Assembly (NCBI GenBank): GCA_017459345.1
Contig: JAFUDC010000105.1
Coordinates: 1 to 33,627, forward strand
DNA: 33,627 nucleotides
Direction of reading: 5' to 3'
Source: Eubacterium sp.
GTDB lineage: Bacteria > Bacillota > Clostridia > Lachnospirales > Lachnospiraceae
The first letter of the stretch is position 1. Each line of letters opens with the position of its first letter. Below, one piece after another: positions 23,601 through 31,147 of this stretch. The translations under genes and the position numbers were made by a program. The notes below the pieces were generated by a model that searched no databases, was not told where the DNA came from, and saw only the letters and a program-made list of their open reading frames with translations.

Positions 23601-24033
23601 GTACATCGCCATCGAAGCCTCCCGGATCCTCTCGGATATATCCGGAGGTGACTACAGTCTGGAAGTCAACGATGCCACAGAGTTTGTCATCCGGGATAAC
23701 AAGAACGGGGGCAATCTCCGACCCAGTGACACCCTCTCAGGAGGGGAGACCTTTATCACCTCCCTGGCCCTGGCCTTGTCCCTCTCTTCCACCATCCAGT
23801 TAAACGGCAGAGCCTCTCTTGAACTGTTTTTCCTGGATGAAGGCTTCGGCAGCCTGGACAGCGACCTGCTGGAGGTGGTGATGACCAGCCTGGAACATCT
23901 ACAGACCAGGAAGCGCAGCATCGGCATTATCACCCATGTGGACGCCGTAAGATCCAGGGTACCGGTAAAGCTTAATGTCATCCCCGCAGAGGAAGGGGAG
24001 GAAGGCAGCCGGATCGTGATGGAATACAGTTGA
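20644..24033 (+). CDS. sbcC: nuclease SbcCD subunit C (SMC-like ATPase)
   Basis: The 1129-residue Rad50-like partner of SbcD. The N-terminal ATPase half has Walker A GPTGSGKST (35-43) and the Q-loop region VLPQGQFSEFMKL. Two long coiled-coil arms (about 180-520 and 560-960) flank the zinc hook CPVC at 531-534, where two molecules join. The C-terminal half has the signature LSGGE (about 1031) and Walker B FFLDEGFGSLD (about 1064). The start is GTG, in the TAGTG overlap with sbcD, preceded by GAGGAGG; the first residues MRPISLTIEGINSYRG fit the family. Nothing appears degraded. The operon ends near the terminator hairpin at 24047-24079. Confidence 0.96.
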   Translation: MRPISLTIEGINSYRGVQTIDFSELTSYGLFGIFGPTGSGKSTILDAITLALYARLPRSTKNFVNINEKKASVVFTFSISAETTKTYQVSRSFRYQGKEGAKTVHNTSAKLICLSGQEPQVIKDLPTEVTQACVDLLGLNSDDFMRTVVLPQGQFSEFMKLKNRERRGMLQRIFHLEEYGEDLNRKLSAARIKQELAISNLEGELKSYQDVTEEAINKSRDQLTLSKASYEKGSQEQKALSDHFKELSDIRDLLNEYEPLAKEHGNLLSRQEKNEEEKALLDRARRAGQLKPILDQAEKAKNQHRLITAQLEELRNRQAAVRESFDSLNRQKETFLAEYTRRLPQLTLANQQLSMALKLAEAIANCQKKKAEADKAWSEANKRQKKLAREKEKIFQEEEARKRDLALLDKELESLRTDPLRRAELERGHILEEQYRQKRSHYDKLSQTASEDKRLLEKSQNRHSDILRQAAGLQTYGACRQKDLEKQGRQMEEALSMLIEDREKNDSLLEACRTNHMASILRASLKDGDICPVCGQVHHTDRDSGHLTKGPASQDSPDQSAAEARRKAEAVKDRNDLIRQYEEKQKKLGDKELKLRTDQSRLSQSQEILANDLEALKKILPEKKDFPASDGPGLAGADAGQFSGQEELSRQIRSILERQSSSQAELKTRQDTFHRSHQAQKEMYKELSRTLEEIRSLRTHLKVDSCSKALEEIRKKERQEQDVQEKIQKSRAAFEELETRKGSLLELIASTDIEVEGAAREVSSYEAIIQEQAGQFPAGISPQDDHQALLEQKLREQKDLEEEKTRLESSTEQLESQNQQLKSQVLAMTSRQEEAAGHEAEAFALAEKQARALGFDDASSPRDWYLTDEKIKEKEAAIEEYLNKLAHTSERLKYLEEKLAGRSCSRQEWEEAGAELSRITELNEELASRITVLNHQIESLTSRYEKKQALNSELKAASHRQDLINELSRLFKGNTFIEFMAESRLKYIAIEASRILSDISGGDYSLEVNDATEFVIRDNKNGGNLRPSDTLSGGETFITSLALALSLSSTIQLNGRASLELFFLDEGFGSLDSDLLEVVMTSLEHLQTRKRSIGIITHVDAVRSRVPVKLNVIPAEEGEEGSRIVMEYS

Positions 24034-24046
24034 CGATTTATACAGA

Positions 24047-24079
24047 GAAAAGAGGGCTGTTTTAGCGAAACAGCCCTCT
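24047..24079 (-). terminator. terminator hairpin between sbcC and the flavodoxin-like gene
   Basis: A perfect 12-bp stem AGAGGGCTGTTT/AAACAGCCCTCT with a 5-base loop. On the minus strand TTTTC follows; the plus side lacks a T tract. It probably ends the flavodoxin-like transcript and may slow sbcC transcription. The core GGGCTGT/ACAGCCC is shared with the terminator at 13822-13851. Confidence 0.75.
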
Positions 24080-24103
24080 GGTGGTTTGTATGTAATTATT
24101 CGA

Positions 24104-24655
24104 TCAGATCTTGGCTCCCATCATCACTGCCTTAAAGAGCAGGGACTCATCCTTGCCGGCCTCATCCGGTCCCTGGAGACCCGGAGCCAGAAGAACCCCT
24201 TTCTTCTCAAAGCCCAGGAGCGTGTTGACAAAGTCAAACTCCTCGATCATATTCTTGAATATGCTCTCATCAGGCTGTCCGGCTGCAGCAATCAGGTAGG
24301 TTTCCTTAACTGTGCAGGCAGCTCTTGGCTTGGGAGCTGCATAGGGATAGAAGCGGTCGATGACCTTCTTCATATAGGAGGTAAAGCTCTTCCAGTAAAC
24401 CGGGGATACCAGTACCAGGACATCTGCCCAGCACATGAGCTCGTGGAGCTTCACGCCGTCATCCTTCAATCCGCAAAAACCACGCTCATGACAGGAGGCG
24501 TCACCATGACATCCATCCAGATTGGCACTGAAAGCATCAAATACCTCAACCTTGTTCTCATAGGCCAGGGCTCCTGCTACAAAAGCCTGGGCTATGGTGT
24601 TCGTATTCCCCTCCTTGCGGGGACTGCTTGTGATTACCAATACATTCTTTCCCAT
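24104..24655 (-). CDS. flavodoxin-fold NAD(P)H-dependent FMN reductase-like protein
   Basis: The 183-residue protein starts with KNVLVITSSPRKEGNTNTIA, the phosphate-binding loop of the NADPH-dependent FMN reductase/flavodoxin-like family, and has LVLVSPVYWKSFTSYMKKVIDRFYP, the typical second flavin loop. A cysteine pair region (CHGDASCHERGFCG, about 49-62) is seen in iron-sulfur-type flavoproteins, although the full spacing of that family is not obvious. It probably transfers electrons or reduces small compounds; the substrate is unknown. GAGGAG lies before the ATG, with a good promoter upstream. It is a single gene between pta and the convergent sbcC. Confidence 0.85.
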   Translation of the reverse strand: MGKNVLVITSSPRKEGNTNTIAQAFVAGALAYENKVEVFDAFSANLDGCHGDASCHERGFCGLKDDGVKLHELMCWADVLVLVSPVYWKSFTSYMKKVIDRFYPYAAPKPRAACTVKETYLIAAAGQPDESIFKNMIEEFDFVNTLLGFEKKGVLLAPGLQGPDEAGKDESLLFKAVMMGAKI

Positions 24656-24735
24656 AATCTCTACTCCTCAATTAGTTATAGCTTATTTCTGACAAAATCG
24701 TCAGGTCTTCAGCTAAACACATCTCACATATCATA

Positions 24736-24764
24736 ATTATATCGAATTATCTACATATTGTCCA
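24736..24764 (-). promoter_or_regulatory. promoter for the flavodoxin-like gene
   Basis: -35 TGGACA (24764-24759), 17-base spacer, consensus -10 TATAAT (24741-24736), 80 bases before the ATG. Confidence 0.82.
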
Positions 24765-24804
24765 TGTAATAATCTGAAAAAGAATTATAATATGATGCTG
24801 TCAC

Positions 24805-25764
24805 TCAGCTTAAGGCAGCAGTGATGATAGACATCTTATAAACCTCTTCCGCATTGCATCCGCGGCTCAGGTCGTTGATCGGTGCATTCATGCCCTGAAG
24901 GATGGGGCCGATGGCTTCGTAACCGCCCAGACGGGCAGCAATCTTATATCCGATGTTGCCGGCATTGATATCCGGGAATACGAAAACATTTGCCTTACCT
25001 GCTACGGGGGAATCCGGGCACTTGATGCCTGCAACTACCGGAGAGATGGCGGCGTCAAACTGAAGCTCCCCATCGATATCCACATCAGGAGCCATCTCCT
25101 TGGCGATTGCAGTCGCATTGACCATCTTTGTCACGGTATCACCCTTGCCGGATCCCATGGTGGAGTAGGACAGCATGGCAACCTTGGGTTCAAGGCCGAA
25201 AATCTTCGCTGTCTTGGCGCTCTCCACTGCAATCTCAGCCAGTTCTTCTTCATTGGGGTAAATGTTGATTGAGCAGTCTGACATGAGAAGGATCTCATCC
25301 CCCTTCACCATAACGAAGCTGGAGCTTACGATCTTGTTGCCGGGCTTGGTCTTGATCAGCTGTAAAGCCGGGCGAACCGTATCTGCGGTGGAATAAGTAG
25401 CTCCACCCAGCAGGCAGTCTGCCTTGCCCATCTTAACAAGCATGGTTCCGAAATAGTTGGCACCTTCCAGAGCCTTGCGCACCTGCTCATCAGTCATCTT
25501 ACCCTTTCTCAAGGCAACCATCTCTGCCACCATGGCATCGATCTCATCATAATCTAATGGATCAATGATGGTGCATCTGCTGATGTCACAGTTATTCTTC
25601 ACGGCAGAAGCCTTCACCTCTTCTATATTACCTAGTAAGATAACGTCAAGGATATCACTTCTGGTCAGTCTCTCTGCGGACTCCTGGATACGGTAATCAT
25701 TACCCTCGGTAAATACGATGGTGCGTCTGTTGTCTCTCAACTGTTTTTCAAATTTAGCTAACAT
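24805..25764 (-). CDS. pta: phosphate acetyltransferase
   Basis: Interconverts acetyl-CoA and acetyl phosphate in acetate fermentation. The 319-residue product is the short single-domain form usual in Firmicutes: IVFTEGNDYRIQESAERL, EGANYFGTMLVKMGKADCLLGGATYSTADTVRPALQ, SSFVMVKGDEILLMSDCSINIYP, MLSYSTMGSGKGDTV, DGELQFDAAISP, FVFPDINAGNIGYKIAARLGGYEAIGPILQGM and NDLSRGC are all strong family motifs. AGGAGG lies eight bases before the ATG. Acetate kinase is not adjacent. No convincing promoter is seen in the 80 bases upstream, so it may be transcribed with the unknown gene before it. Confidence 0.96.
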   Translation of the reverse strand: MLAKFEKQLRDNRRTIVFTEGNDYRIQESAERLTRSDILDVILLGNIEEVKASAVKNNCDISRCTIIDPLDYDEIDAMVAEMVALRKGKMTDEQVRKALEGANYFGTMLVKMGKADCLLGGATYSTADTVRPALQLIKTKPGNKIVSSSFVMVKGDEILLMSDCSINIYPNEEELAEIAVESAKTAKIFGLEPKVAMLSYSTMGSGKGDTVTKMVNATAIAKEMAPDVDIDGELQFDAAISPVVAGIKCPDSPVAGKANVFVFPDINAGNIGYKIAARLGGYEAIGPILQGMNAPINDLSRGCNAEEVYKMSIITAALS

Positions 25765-25844
25765 ATTATATTCCTCCTAAATATATCTTCAGCAACTATC
25801 CTATAGTCACTAAGAACCAACCTGTTATTTAAGTCCTGACTCTC

Positions 25845-26702
25845 TCAGCGATCAGCCAATCCTACCGCTTTCCTGTAGACATACTCTGCAGCTGTCTCCC
25901 GGAACTCTCCTTCCTTATAAAAGCCCTTCTTCACCAGTTTCCAGTTGGGATCATCCACATCCTCACCGGCCAGAATGGCATATCCATCCCAGACAGCACC
26001 ATCTTTAAATACCCCATCACAGAGCAGAACTCCGTCCTTATTATATACCTTGTACCGGTCCTTCTTCCACTCAAAAGCAGCTGTCCCGCTGGAATAATTG
26101 TTCCGGTATCCAAGCCGGTACTTGCGGCCGGTCAGCCGGCGGAAAAGATCCAGGGCATCTCTGTTAAGACATGTATTATATCTGAATTCATCAAACTCTT
26201 TTTTATATGCTGGATAGAAGGGAAGCATCATAGCATGAAATGCTTCCTTAAGACCTGCCGGCCGGGCCAGAAACTCCTCTGTAATAAAAGGATTAAGCAG
26301 ATCTTTAAGATTATCCGGAAGGTCTTCCATGATTCTGGGCAGATATCCGGCAAGCTTGTCGGAGGGTCCATCTAAAGCAGCAAGACTCTCTATTCCTTCT
26401 GCACGATCTGCTTCATAGAGTACCTTCATGGTACGATTCAGATGTTGATAGAGCTCCTTCCTGGCCTGATTATACTCTTTTCTGGCAGCCTTTGCCTTAT
26501 CTTCCTCTGACGGTTCTGGCTGCTCTGTTTTGGGTGGTATCTCAGTCTTCCCCTCCGTGGACGGTTTCGGTTTCTGTTCCCCGGAAACCGGCTTTCGCCC
26601 GGCTCTCTCCTTCTGTTCCTTCTCCACATGCAGCTCTCTGATCTCAGTCCGGTCTTCCGGTTCTTTCTGAAACAGAGAAGCAAAAAATGATCCGATTCCC
26701 AT
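25845..26702 (-). CDS. charged protein of unknown function with possible MORN-like end
   Basis: The 285-residue protein starts with MGIGSFFASLF, has a long low-complexity, Lys/Glu/Pro-rich region (about 15-75), then a helical middle (KEYNQARKELYQHLNRTMKVL through EEFLARPAGLKEAFHAMMLPFYPAY). The end (YKVYNKDGVLLCDGVFKDGAVWDGYAIL, then KKGFYKEGEF) has the pattern of MORN or YwqK-type repeats, which often lie on membrane-associated or scaffold proteins. I do not recognise the whole protein. No signal peptide or membrane segment is seen. AGAGGA precedes the ATG, and a promoter lies at 26744-26772, in the gap after the (p)ppGpp synthetase gene. There is no terminator between the two, so partial co-transcription is possible. 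Confidence 0.65.
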   Translation of the reverse strand: MGIGSFFASLFQKEPEDRTEIRELHVEKEQKERAGRKPVSGEQKPKPSTEGKTEIPPKTEQPEPSEEDKAKAARKEYNQARKELYQHLNRTMKVLYEADRAEGIESLAALDGPSDKLAGYLPRIMEDLPDNLKDLLNPFITEEFLARPAGLKEAFHAMMLPFYPAYKKEFDEFRYNTCLNRDALDLFRRLTGRKYRLGYRNNYSSGTAAFEWKKDRYKVYNKDGVLLCDGVFKDGAVWDGYAILAGEDVDDPNWKLVKKGFYKEGEFRETAAEYVYRKAVGLADR

Positions 26703-26743
26703 GTACTTTCCTCTCTTTATCTGTTTCTTCTTTAATGTCTATT

Positions 26744-26772
26744 ATAATAATATCTTTTCTCTCAAATTTCAA
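26744..26772 (-). promoter_or_regulatory. promoter for the charged unknown gene
   Basis: -35 TTGAAA (26772-26767), 17-base spacer, -10 TATTAT (26749-26744). A TATAAT three bases further on is an alternative -10 with a 20-base spacer. Confidence 0.65.
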
Positions 26773-26796
26773 GTTGATGTTTATATACAAAAGGGC

Positions 26797-27510
26797 TCAC
26801 AGAATCTCGTTATCGATGATTCCCCTGACATTCTGCATGCGTTCATCCAGATCCGCACTTAAGAGAGCACATTGAAGGAGTTCATCTGCAATTTTTTTCT
26901 CTACCTCCGGGTCAATGTTCTTCTTATAACGCATCTTGTGATCCAGGTTAGCCCAGAACTCCATGGCAATGGTCCTAAGCTGAACCTCCACCTTCATCAA
27001 CCTCTTCTCCGACTGCAGGAAGATGGGAAGCTCGATGATCATATGAAGGCTTCTGTATCCGTTATCCTTAGGCTCCTTGATATAATCCTTCACCTGAAGA
27101 ATCTTCACATCATCCTGTTCCTTAAGGCAATTTGCCACGAAATATACATCATCCACGAAGGAACAAACCGCCCTGATTCCGGCAATGTCGAACAGGTTCT
27201 CCTCAATAGACTCCAGATTCAGCGGAAAATTCCTCCTGCGCATCTTCTCAATAATGCTCTGGGGAGTCTTCAGCCTGGTCTGGATGGTGTTGATGGGATT
27301 ACGCTCATGTTCAAGAGAGAAGGCTTCATTCAATACCCGGAACTTGGTCTCTGTCTCCATGAGGGCGCACTGATAATAGGATAGCAGTCGCTGTATATCC
27401 TTCTCTGTCTTTCTCATCTCCTCTGTAGAAAACAGTCCTGTACCGATAAGCTCCATGAGCTGATTTGAGGTTTTGCTCTCTTCGTATTTATAATTGATCC
27501 TGTTTTCCAA
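26797..27510 (-). CDS. small (p)ppGpp synthetase, RelQ/YjbM-like
   Basis: The 237-residue protein holds only the RelA/SpoT synthetase domain, which moves pyrophosphate from ATP to GDP or GTP. Motifs: RLKTPQSIIEKMRRR (79-93), DIAGIRAVC (108-116, catalytic Asp108), YIKEPKDNGYRSLH (143-156) and VEVQLRTIAMEFWANLDHKMRYK (174-196, with Glu175). There is no HD hydrolase domain or TGS/ACT region, so it is a small alarmone synthetase; such enzymes often form tetramers and respond to stress at the transcriptional level. The start is TTG at 27510: GAGGAG is eight bases upstream, and an in-frame TGA directly before the TTG excludes any longer form. Confidence 0.92.
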   Translation of the reverse strand: MENRINYKYEESKTSNQLMELIGTGLFSTEEMRKTEKDIQRLLSYYQCALMETETKFRVLNEAFSLEHERNPINTIQTRLKTPQSIIEKMRRRNFPLNLESIEENLFDIAGIRAVCSFVDDVYFVANCLKEQDDVKILQVKDYIKEPKDNGYRSLHMIIELPIFLQSEKRLMKVEVQLRTIAMEFWANLDHKMRYKKNIDPEVEKKIADELLQCALLSADLDERMQNVRGIIDNEIL

Positions 27511-27554
27511 TCAATCATCTCCTCTAATACTGGTTCATAATATACTTCTTTTCT

Positions 27555-27583
27555 ATTTTACCACACAATATAATAATTTTCAG
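27555..27583 (-). promoter_or_regulatory. promoter for the small (p)ppGpp synthetase
   Basis: Extended -10 TGGTAAAAT (TAAAAT at 27560-27555), 17-base spacer, partial -35 CTGAAA (27583-27578). Confidence 0.6.
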
Positions 27584-27649
27584 CTATTTCTCATAGATAT
27601 CTTTCCAAAAAAGTATCCGCAAATGGCAGGGATAGGGTCTATTCTTTCC

Positions 27650-27678
27650 TTGTCACAAAGCAGATAGTATTTTATAAT
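27650..27678 (+). promoter_or_regulatory. promoter for the DUF4097-like gene
   Basis: -35 TTGTCA (27650-27655), 17-base spacer, consensus -10 TATAAT (27673-27678), 35 bases before the ATG. Confidence 0.85.
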
Positions 27679-27713
27679 GTTACCATAATCAAGATACAGT
27701 AAGAGGTGGAATT

Positions 27714-28526
27714 ATGAGCATACAGATCAACACGGAACAAATCTTTGCACAAAAGGAGCCGGACCATATCGTCACATTGGACATTGGAACAGTAAAAGAC
27801 CTGCAGATCGGCTACCAGTCGGAGACCATCCTTCTGAAATCTGCCGAGGATGACCAGCTGGTGATCAAGGAGTATATCAACGGCCTGTCCGGCACAGAGT
27901 ATTATGCAAAGGTTACCTCCAACCGATTTAAGACTACGGTCCGCCATGGCCGCAGGGAAGAGGTGAATAAGGCCAGCTATGTGGAGGTATTCCTTCCGAA
28001 GAGCTGGCATGGGGAGCTTCAGCTGTCCAGCCAGTATGGTCATATCCTCTCGGAGGAGAACTGGTCCTTAGACCGGCTGGCGGTTGAGGCCAGAGAGGGC
28101 TCTGTAATATTCAAATCCATAGATGCTCCCCGGATACGGGTCAACACATCTGTATGCCCGGTTCAGATTGATCAGACCACCGGTTTTACAGATATCCATA
28201 CCGTTTCAGGATCCATCTATGTGGGATCCATCAGCGGAGGTGCCAAGCTGGAAACATCCAACGCCCCTATTTTTGCCGCCTTTGAATCACTGAACAATGT
28301 CCTGGAGTGTAATACCCAGAACGGAACCATGGAGCTGGTTCTCCCGACGGGAACCGGCATGAAGGTGGATGGAATCAGCAAGAGAGGAAGCATCACAAGC
28401 CAGATCGAGGGCCTGGAGATCAAGATCAAGCCGGGCAATGTGTCCTGGATCAGCGGGATTCTGGGAGAAAAGCCCTATCAGAATGTGAGGCTCTCCTCCA
28501 TCAACGGAGACATTCTGCTGCGCTGA
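27714..28526 (+). CDS. DUF4097-like beta-repeat protein
   Basis: The 270-residue protein is mostly beta-strand and has the stacked short-repeat look of the DUF4097 (putative adhesin) family: SYVEVFLPKSWHGELQLSSQ, RLAVEAREGSVIFKSIDAPR, TDIHTVSGSIYVGSISGG, LECNTQNGTMELVLPTGTGM and VRLSSINGDILLR. Such proteins form a beta-helix or solenoid, often beside PspC or membrane-stress genes. Unlike many relatives, this one has no signal peptide or membrane segment, so it should remain in the cytoplasm unless exported in another way. AGAGGTGG lies before the ATG, and it has its own promoter and terminator. The function is unknown; the adhesin label is only a family name. Confidence 0.8.
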   Translation: MSIQINTEQIFAQKEPDHIVTLDIGTVKDLQIGYQSETILLKSAEDDQLVIKEYINGLSGTEYYAKVTSNRFKTTVRHGRREEVNKASYVEVFLPKSWHGELQLSSQYGHILSEENWSLDRLAVEAREGSVIFKSIDAPRIRVNTSVCPVQIDQTTGFTDIHTVSGSIYVGSISGGAKLETSNAPIFAAFESLNNVLECNTQNGTMELVLPTGTGMKVDGISKRGSITSQIEGLEIKIKPGNVSWISGILGEKPYQNVRLSSINGDILLR

Positions 28527-28531
28527 TGAAT

Positions 28532-28582
28532 AAAAAAAGAATAACAGACAGGCTTTCCAGGACCCATCTGTTATCCTTTTTT
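28532..28582. terminator. bidirectional intrinsic terminator
   Basis: ATAACAGA (28541-28548) pairs with TCTGTTAT (28567-28574). On the plus strand TTTTTT follows soon after, ending the DUF4097-like gene; on the minus strand a run of seven T follows, backing up the cysK terminator. Confidence 0.8.
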
Positions 28583-28606
28583 ACTTATTAATACACTATC
28601 TGAACC

Positions 28607-28664
28607 AAAATCCGGCAGATTGATTTAGAATTCCGTACCTGTTCTTTATCAATCCTGCCGGATT
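28607..28664 (-). terminator. long stem-loop after cysK
   Basis: AATCCGGCAG pairs with CTGCCGGATT and, past a one-base bulge, ATTGAT pairs with ATCAAT, leaving a loop of about 23 bases. TTTTGG follows on the minus strand. It ends the metY-cysK operon about 50 bases after cysK. Confidence 0.65.
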
Positions 28665-28713
28665 CTATTCTAAGAGGAGGAAGAAAAATATATATTACTT
28701 TATTACTTAATGA

Positions 28714-29640
28714 CTACTGGAATAATGGTGTGGAGTAATATCTGTCTCCATTATCCGGAAGAAGGACAACAATTGTCTTGCCCTCATTCTCCGGTCTCTT
28801 AGCCACTTCGATAGCAGCATATAATGCAGCACCGGAGGAAATACCAACAAGGATACCCTCTGTCTTGGCAATCAGCTTGCCATACTCGAAGGCCTTCTCA
28901 TTCTCAACCGGGAAAATCTCATCATAAATCTCAGTGTTCAATACATCCGGAACAAAACCTGCTCCGATACCCTGAATCTTATGAGCGCCCCCCTTGCCCT
29001 GGGATAAAACAGGTGAGGTGGCCGGCTCAATAGCGATGATCTTCACATCCGGATTCTGCTCCTTTAAGTACTCGCCAACACCGGTAAGTGTTCCGCCGGT
29101 ACCTACGCCGCCCAGGAAGACATCTACCTTACCTTCTGTATCTTCCCAGATTTCGGGACCTGTGGTAGCCTTATGGATAGCCGGGTTAGCCGGGTTGATG
29201 AACTGTCCCGGAATCCAGCTTCCCGGAATCTCCTTAGCCAGTTCTTCCGCTTTAGCGATGGCACCTTTCATGCCGTTGGCACCTGGGGTCAGAACGATCT
29301 CAGCCCCGTAAGCCTTAAGGATATTCCTTCTCTCAACGGACATGGTCTCCGGCATGGTGAGGATTGCCTTATAACCCTTGGCTGCAGCGATTGCGGCCAG
29401 GCCGATGCCGGTGTTGCCTGATGTGGGCTCAATAATCGTGGCACCTTCCTTGATGATGCCCTTCTCCTCGGCATCTTCGATCATCGCCTTGGCGATTCGA
29501 TCCTTAACGCTTCCTGCCGGATTGAAGTATTCCAGCTTAACAAGAAGCTTTGCCTTAAGATCAAGCTCTTTTTCAATGTTAACTACTTCTACTAATGGTG
29601 TATTGCCAACCAGTTCCAATGTTCCTTTGTAAATGGCCAT
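28714..29640 (-). CDS. cysK: cysteine synthase (O-acetylserine sulfhydrylase)
   Basis: Makes cysteine from O-acetylserine and sulfide with pyridoxal phosphate. The cofactor lysine is in [12 protein letters not shown] (Lys46); [20 protein letters not shown] is the substrate-carboxylate loop, [17 protein letters not shown] binds the cofactor phosphate, and VGISSGAAL completes the site. Its 308 residues fit CysK rather than the longer cystathionine beta-synthase. AGGAGG lies before the ATG. It follows metY by 69 bases without a terminator, so the two form a sulfur-assimilation operon under the palindrome-bearing promoter. Confidence 0.95.
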   Translation of the reverse strand: MAIYKGTLELVGNTPLVEVVNIEKELDLKAKLLVKLEYFNPAGSVKDRIAKAMIEDAEEKGIIKEGATIIEPTSGNTGIGLAAIAAAKGYKAILTMPETMSVERRNILKAYGAEIVLTPGANGMKGAIAKAEELAKEIPGSWIPGQFINPANPAIHKATTGPEIWEDTEGKVDVFLGGVGTGGTLTGVGEYLKEQNPDVKIIAIEPATSPVLSQGKGGAHKIQGIGAGFVPDVLNTEIYDEIFPVENEKAFEYGKLIAKTEGILVGISSGAALYAAIEVAKRPENEGKTIVVLLPDNGDRYYSTPLFQ

Positions 29641-29709
29641 GATTCATTACCTCCTGATAATAACAATATAATATATGATACGGTTTCGATATTTATTTAA
29701 GCATAACTC

Positions 29710-31017
29710 CTAGCTGATCGCCTTAAATGCCTCATCCAGATCTTCGATGATATCATCAATATGCTCTGTTCCGATAGAAAGACGTACGGTATTCGGATAG
29801 ATACCCTGATCCTTTAACTCTTCCTCATTCAGCTCGGAATGGGTGGTGGAAGCAGGATGAATAACCAGAGACTTCACATCGGCAACATTGGCCAGCAGGG
29901 AGAAGAGTTCCAGGTTATCAATAAACTCTTTTGCTTCCTTCTCGCCGCCTTTGATCTCAAAGGTAAAGATTGAGCCGGCTCCATTGGGGAAATACTCCGC
30001 ATACAGTCTCTGCTGTTCCGGATCTTCACTCAGTGACGGGTGATTGATCTTCTCTACCAATGGCTGACTCTTAAGATACTCGATCACCTTCTTAGTATTC
30101 TCCACATGGCGCTCCACTCTTAATGACAAGGTCTCAAGCCCCTGCAGGAAGATAAAAGCGTGGACAGGTGAGAGTGTGGAACCGGTATCTCTTAAGAGAA
30201 TAGCACGAATTCTTGTAATATAGGCTGCAGGACCAGCTGCATCCACAAAGCTGATGCCATGATAGCTGGGGTTGGGCTCGGTAAGCTGCGGGAATTTGCC
30301 GGAGGCCTTCCAGTCAAACTTACCGCCATCTACGATCACGCCGCCGATGCTGGTTCCGTGGCCGCCGATAAACTTGGTGGCAGAATGGATCACGATGTCA
30401 GCTCCATGCTCTAATGGACGAAGCAGATATGGTGTGGTAAATGTGGCATCGATCAGCAGCGGAATGTTATGTGCATGAGCAATCTGCGCAATTGCCTCAA
30501 TGTTGGTCACCTCGGAATTGGGATTGCCCAGTGCCTCAATGTATAATGCCCTGGTGTTATCCTGGATTGCTGCCTCAAATGCTGAGGGATCCAGGGGATC
30601 TACGAAGGTGGCAGTGATGCCGAAATCCGGCAGGGTGTGGGCCAGAAGATTGTAGGTTCCTCCGTAAATGTTCTTGGCAGCCACGATATGCTCTCCGGCG
30701 AGAACAATATTCTGAATCGCATAGGTTACTGCTGCCGCGCCGGAGGAAACGGCCAGGGCTGCAACACCGCCCTCGAGAGCAGCAATTCTCCTCTCAAAGA
30801 TATCTACGGTGGGATTGGTAAGACGTCCGTAGATATTGCCGGCGTCTCTTAATGCAAAACGGTCAGCAGCATGCTGTGAATTGTGGAATACGAAAGAAGT
30901 GGTCTGATAAATCGGAACCGCCCTGGCATCTGTTACCGGATCAAATGCCTCCTGTCCCACATGCAGCTGTTTGGTCTCAAATTTGAATTCTCTTTCCTCA
31001 CGTGTTTTCTTTGCCAT
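29710..31017 (-). CDS. metY: O-acetylhomoserine sulfhydrylase
   Basis: Makes homocysteine from O-acetylhomoserine and sulfide, the direct route to methionine. The 435-residue product is in the Cys/Met-metabolism PLP family: TKQLHVGQ at the start, PIYQTTSFVF, YGRLTNPTVDIFERRIAALEGG, SSGAAAVTYAI, and the cofactor lysine in HSATKFIGGHGTSIGG. Its length (about 430, longer than the 380 of cystathionine gamma-synthase) and the C-terminal NTVRLSIGTEHIDDIIEDLD favour the sulfhydrylase. AGGAG lies before the ATG. It draws on homoserine made by the hom gene elsewhere in this window, and is followed by cysK. Confidence 0.94.
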   Translation of the reverse strand: MAKKTREEREFKFETKQLHVGQEAFDPVTDARAVPIYQTTSFVFHNSQHAADRFALRDAGNIYGRLTNPTVDIFERRIAALEGGVAALAVSSGAAAVTYAIQNIVLAGEHIVAAKNIYGGTYNLLAHTLPDFGITATFVDPLDPSAFEAAIQDNTRALYIEALGNPNSEVTNIEAIAQIAHAHNIPLLIDATFTTPYLLRPLEHGADIVIHSATKFIGGHGTSIGGVIVDGGKFDWKASGKFPQLTEPNPSYHGISFVDAAGPAAYITRIRAILLRDTGSTLSPVHAFIFLQGLETLSLRVERHVENTKKVIEYLKSQPLVEKINHPSLSEDPEQQRLYAEYFPNGAGSIFTFEIKGGEKEAKEFIDNLELFSLLANVADVKSLVIHPASTTHSELNEEELKDQGIYPNTVRLSIGTEHIDDIIEDLDEAFKAIS

Positions 31018-31078
31018 ATTAACATCTCCTATCTTAGTTTACATACTTTTCAAGCTGCTTTTTTCAAGCTTTGCATGT

Positions 31079-31107
31079 ATACTACACCATAAAACCTATT
31101 TTGTCAA
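31079..31107 (-). promoter_or_regulatory. sigma-A promoter for metY-cysK
   Basis: Consensus -35 TTGACA (31107-31102), 17-base spacer, -10 TAGTAT (31084-31079), about 60 bases before metY. The leader is too short for a SAM riboswitch or T-box. Confidence 0.88.
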
Positions 31108-31114
31108 TAGGTTT
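31092..31114. promoter_or_regulatory. palindromic operator over the metY -35 box
   Basis: A perfect 9-bp inverted repeat, AAACCTATT and AATAGGTTT, with a 5-base spacer, covers the -35 hexamer, so a bound protein would block RNA polymerase. A Rrf2-family sulfur regulator such as CymR is a reasonable candidate given the genes controlled, but I did not verify its motif. The direct repeat AGCTTGAAAA (31070-31061 and 31056-31047) lies in the short leader. Confidence 0.65.
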
Positions 31115-31147
31115 ATTGGTATTTATTTTTTATCAGATTCATGCGGA

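Noticed and set aside
31018-31080. A SAM riboswitch or T-box in front of metY.
   Set aside because: Only about 55-60 leader bases exist between the start point and the gene, too short for either element.
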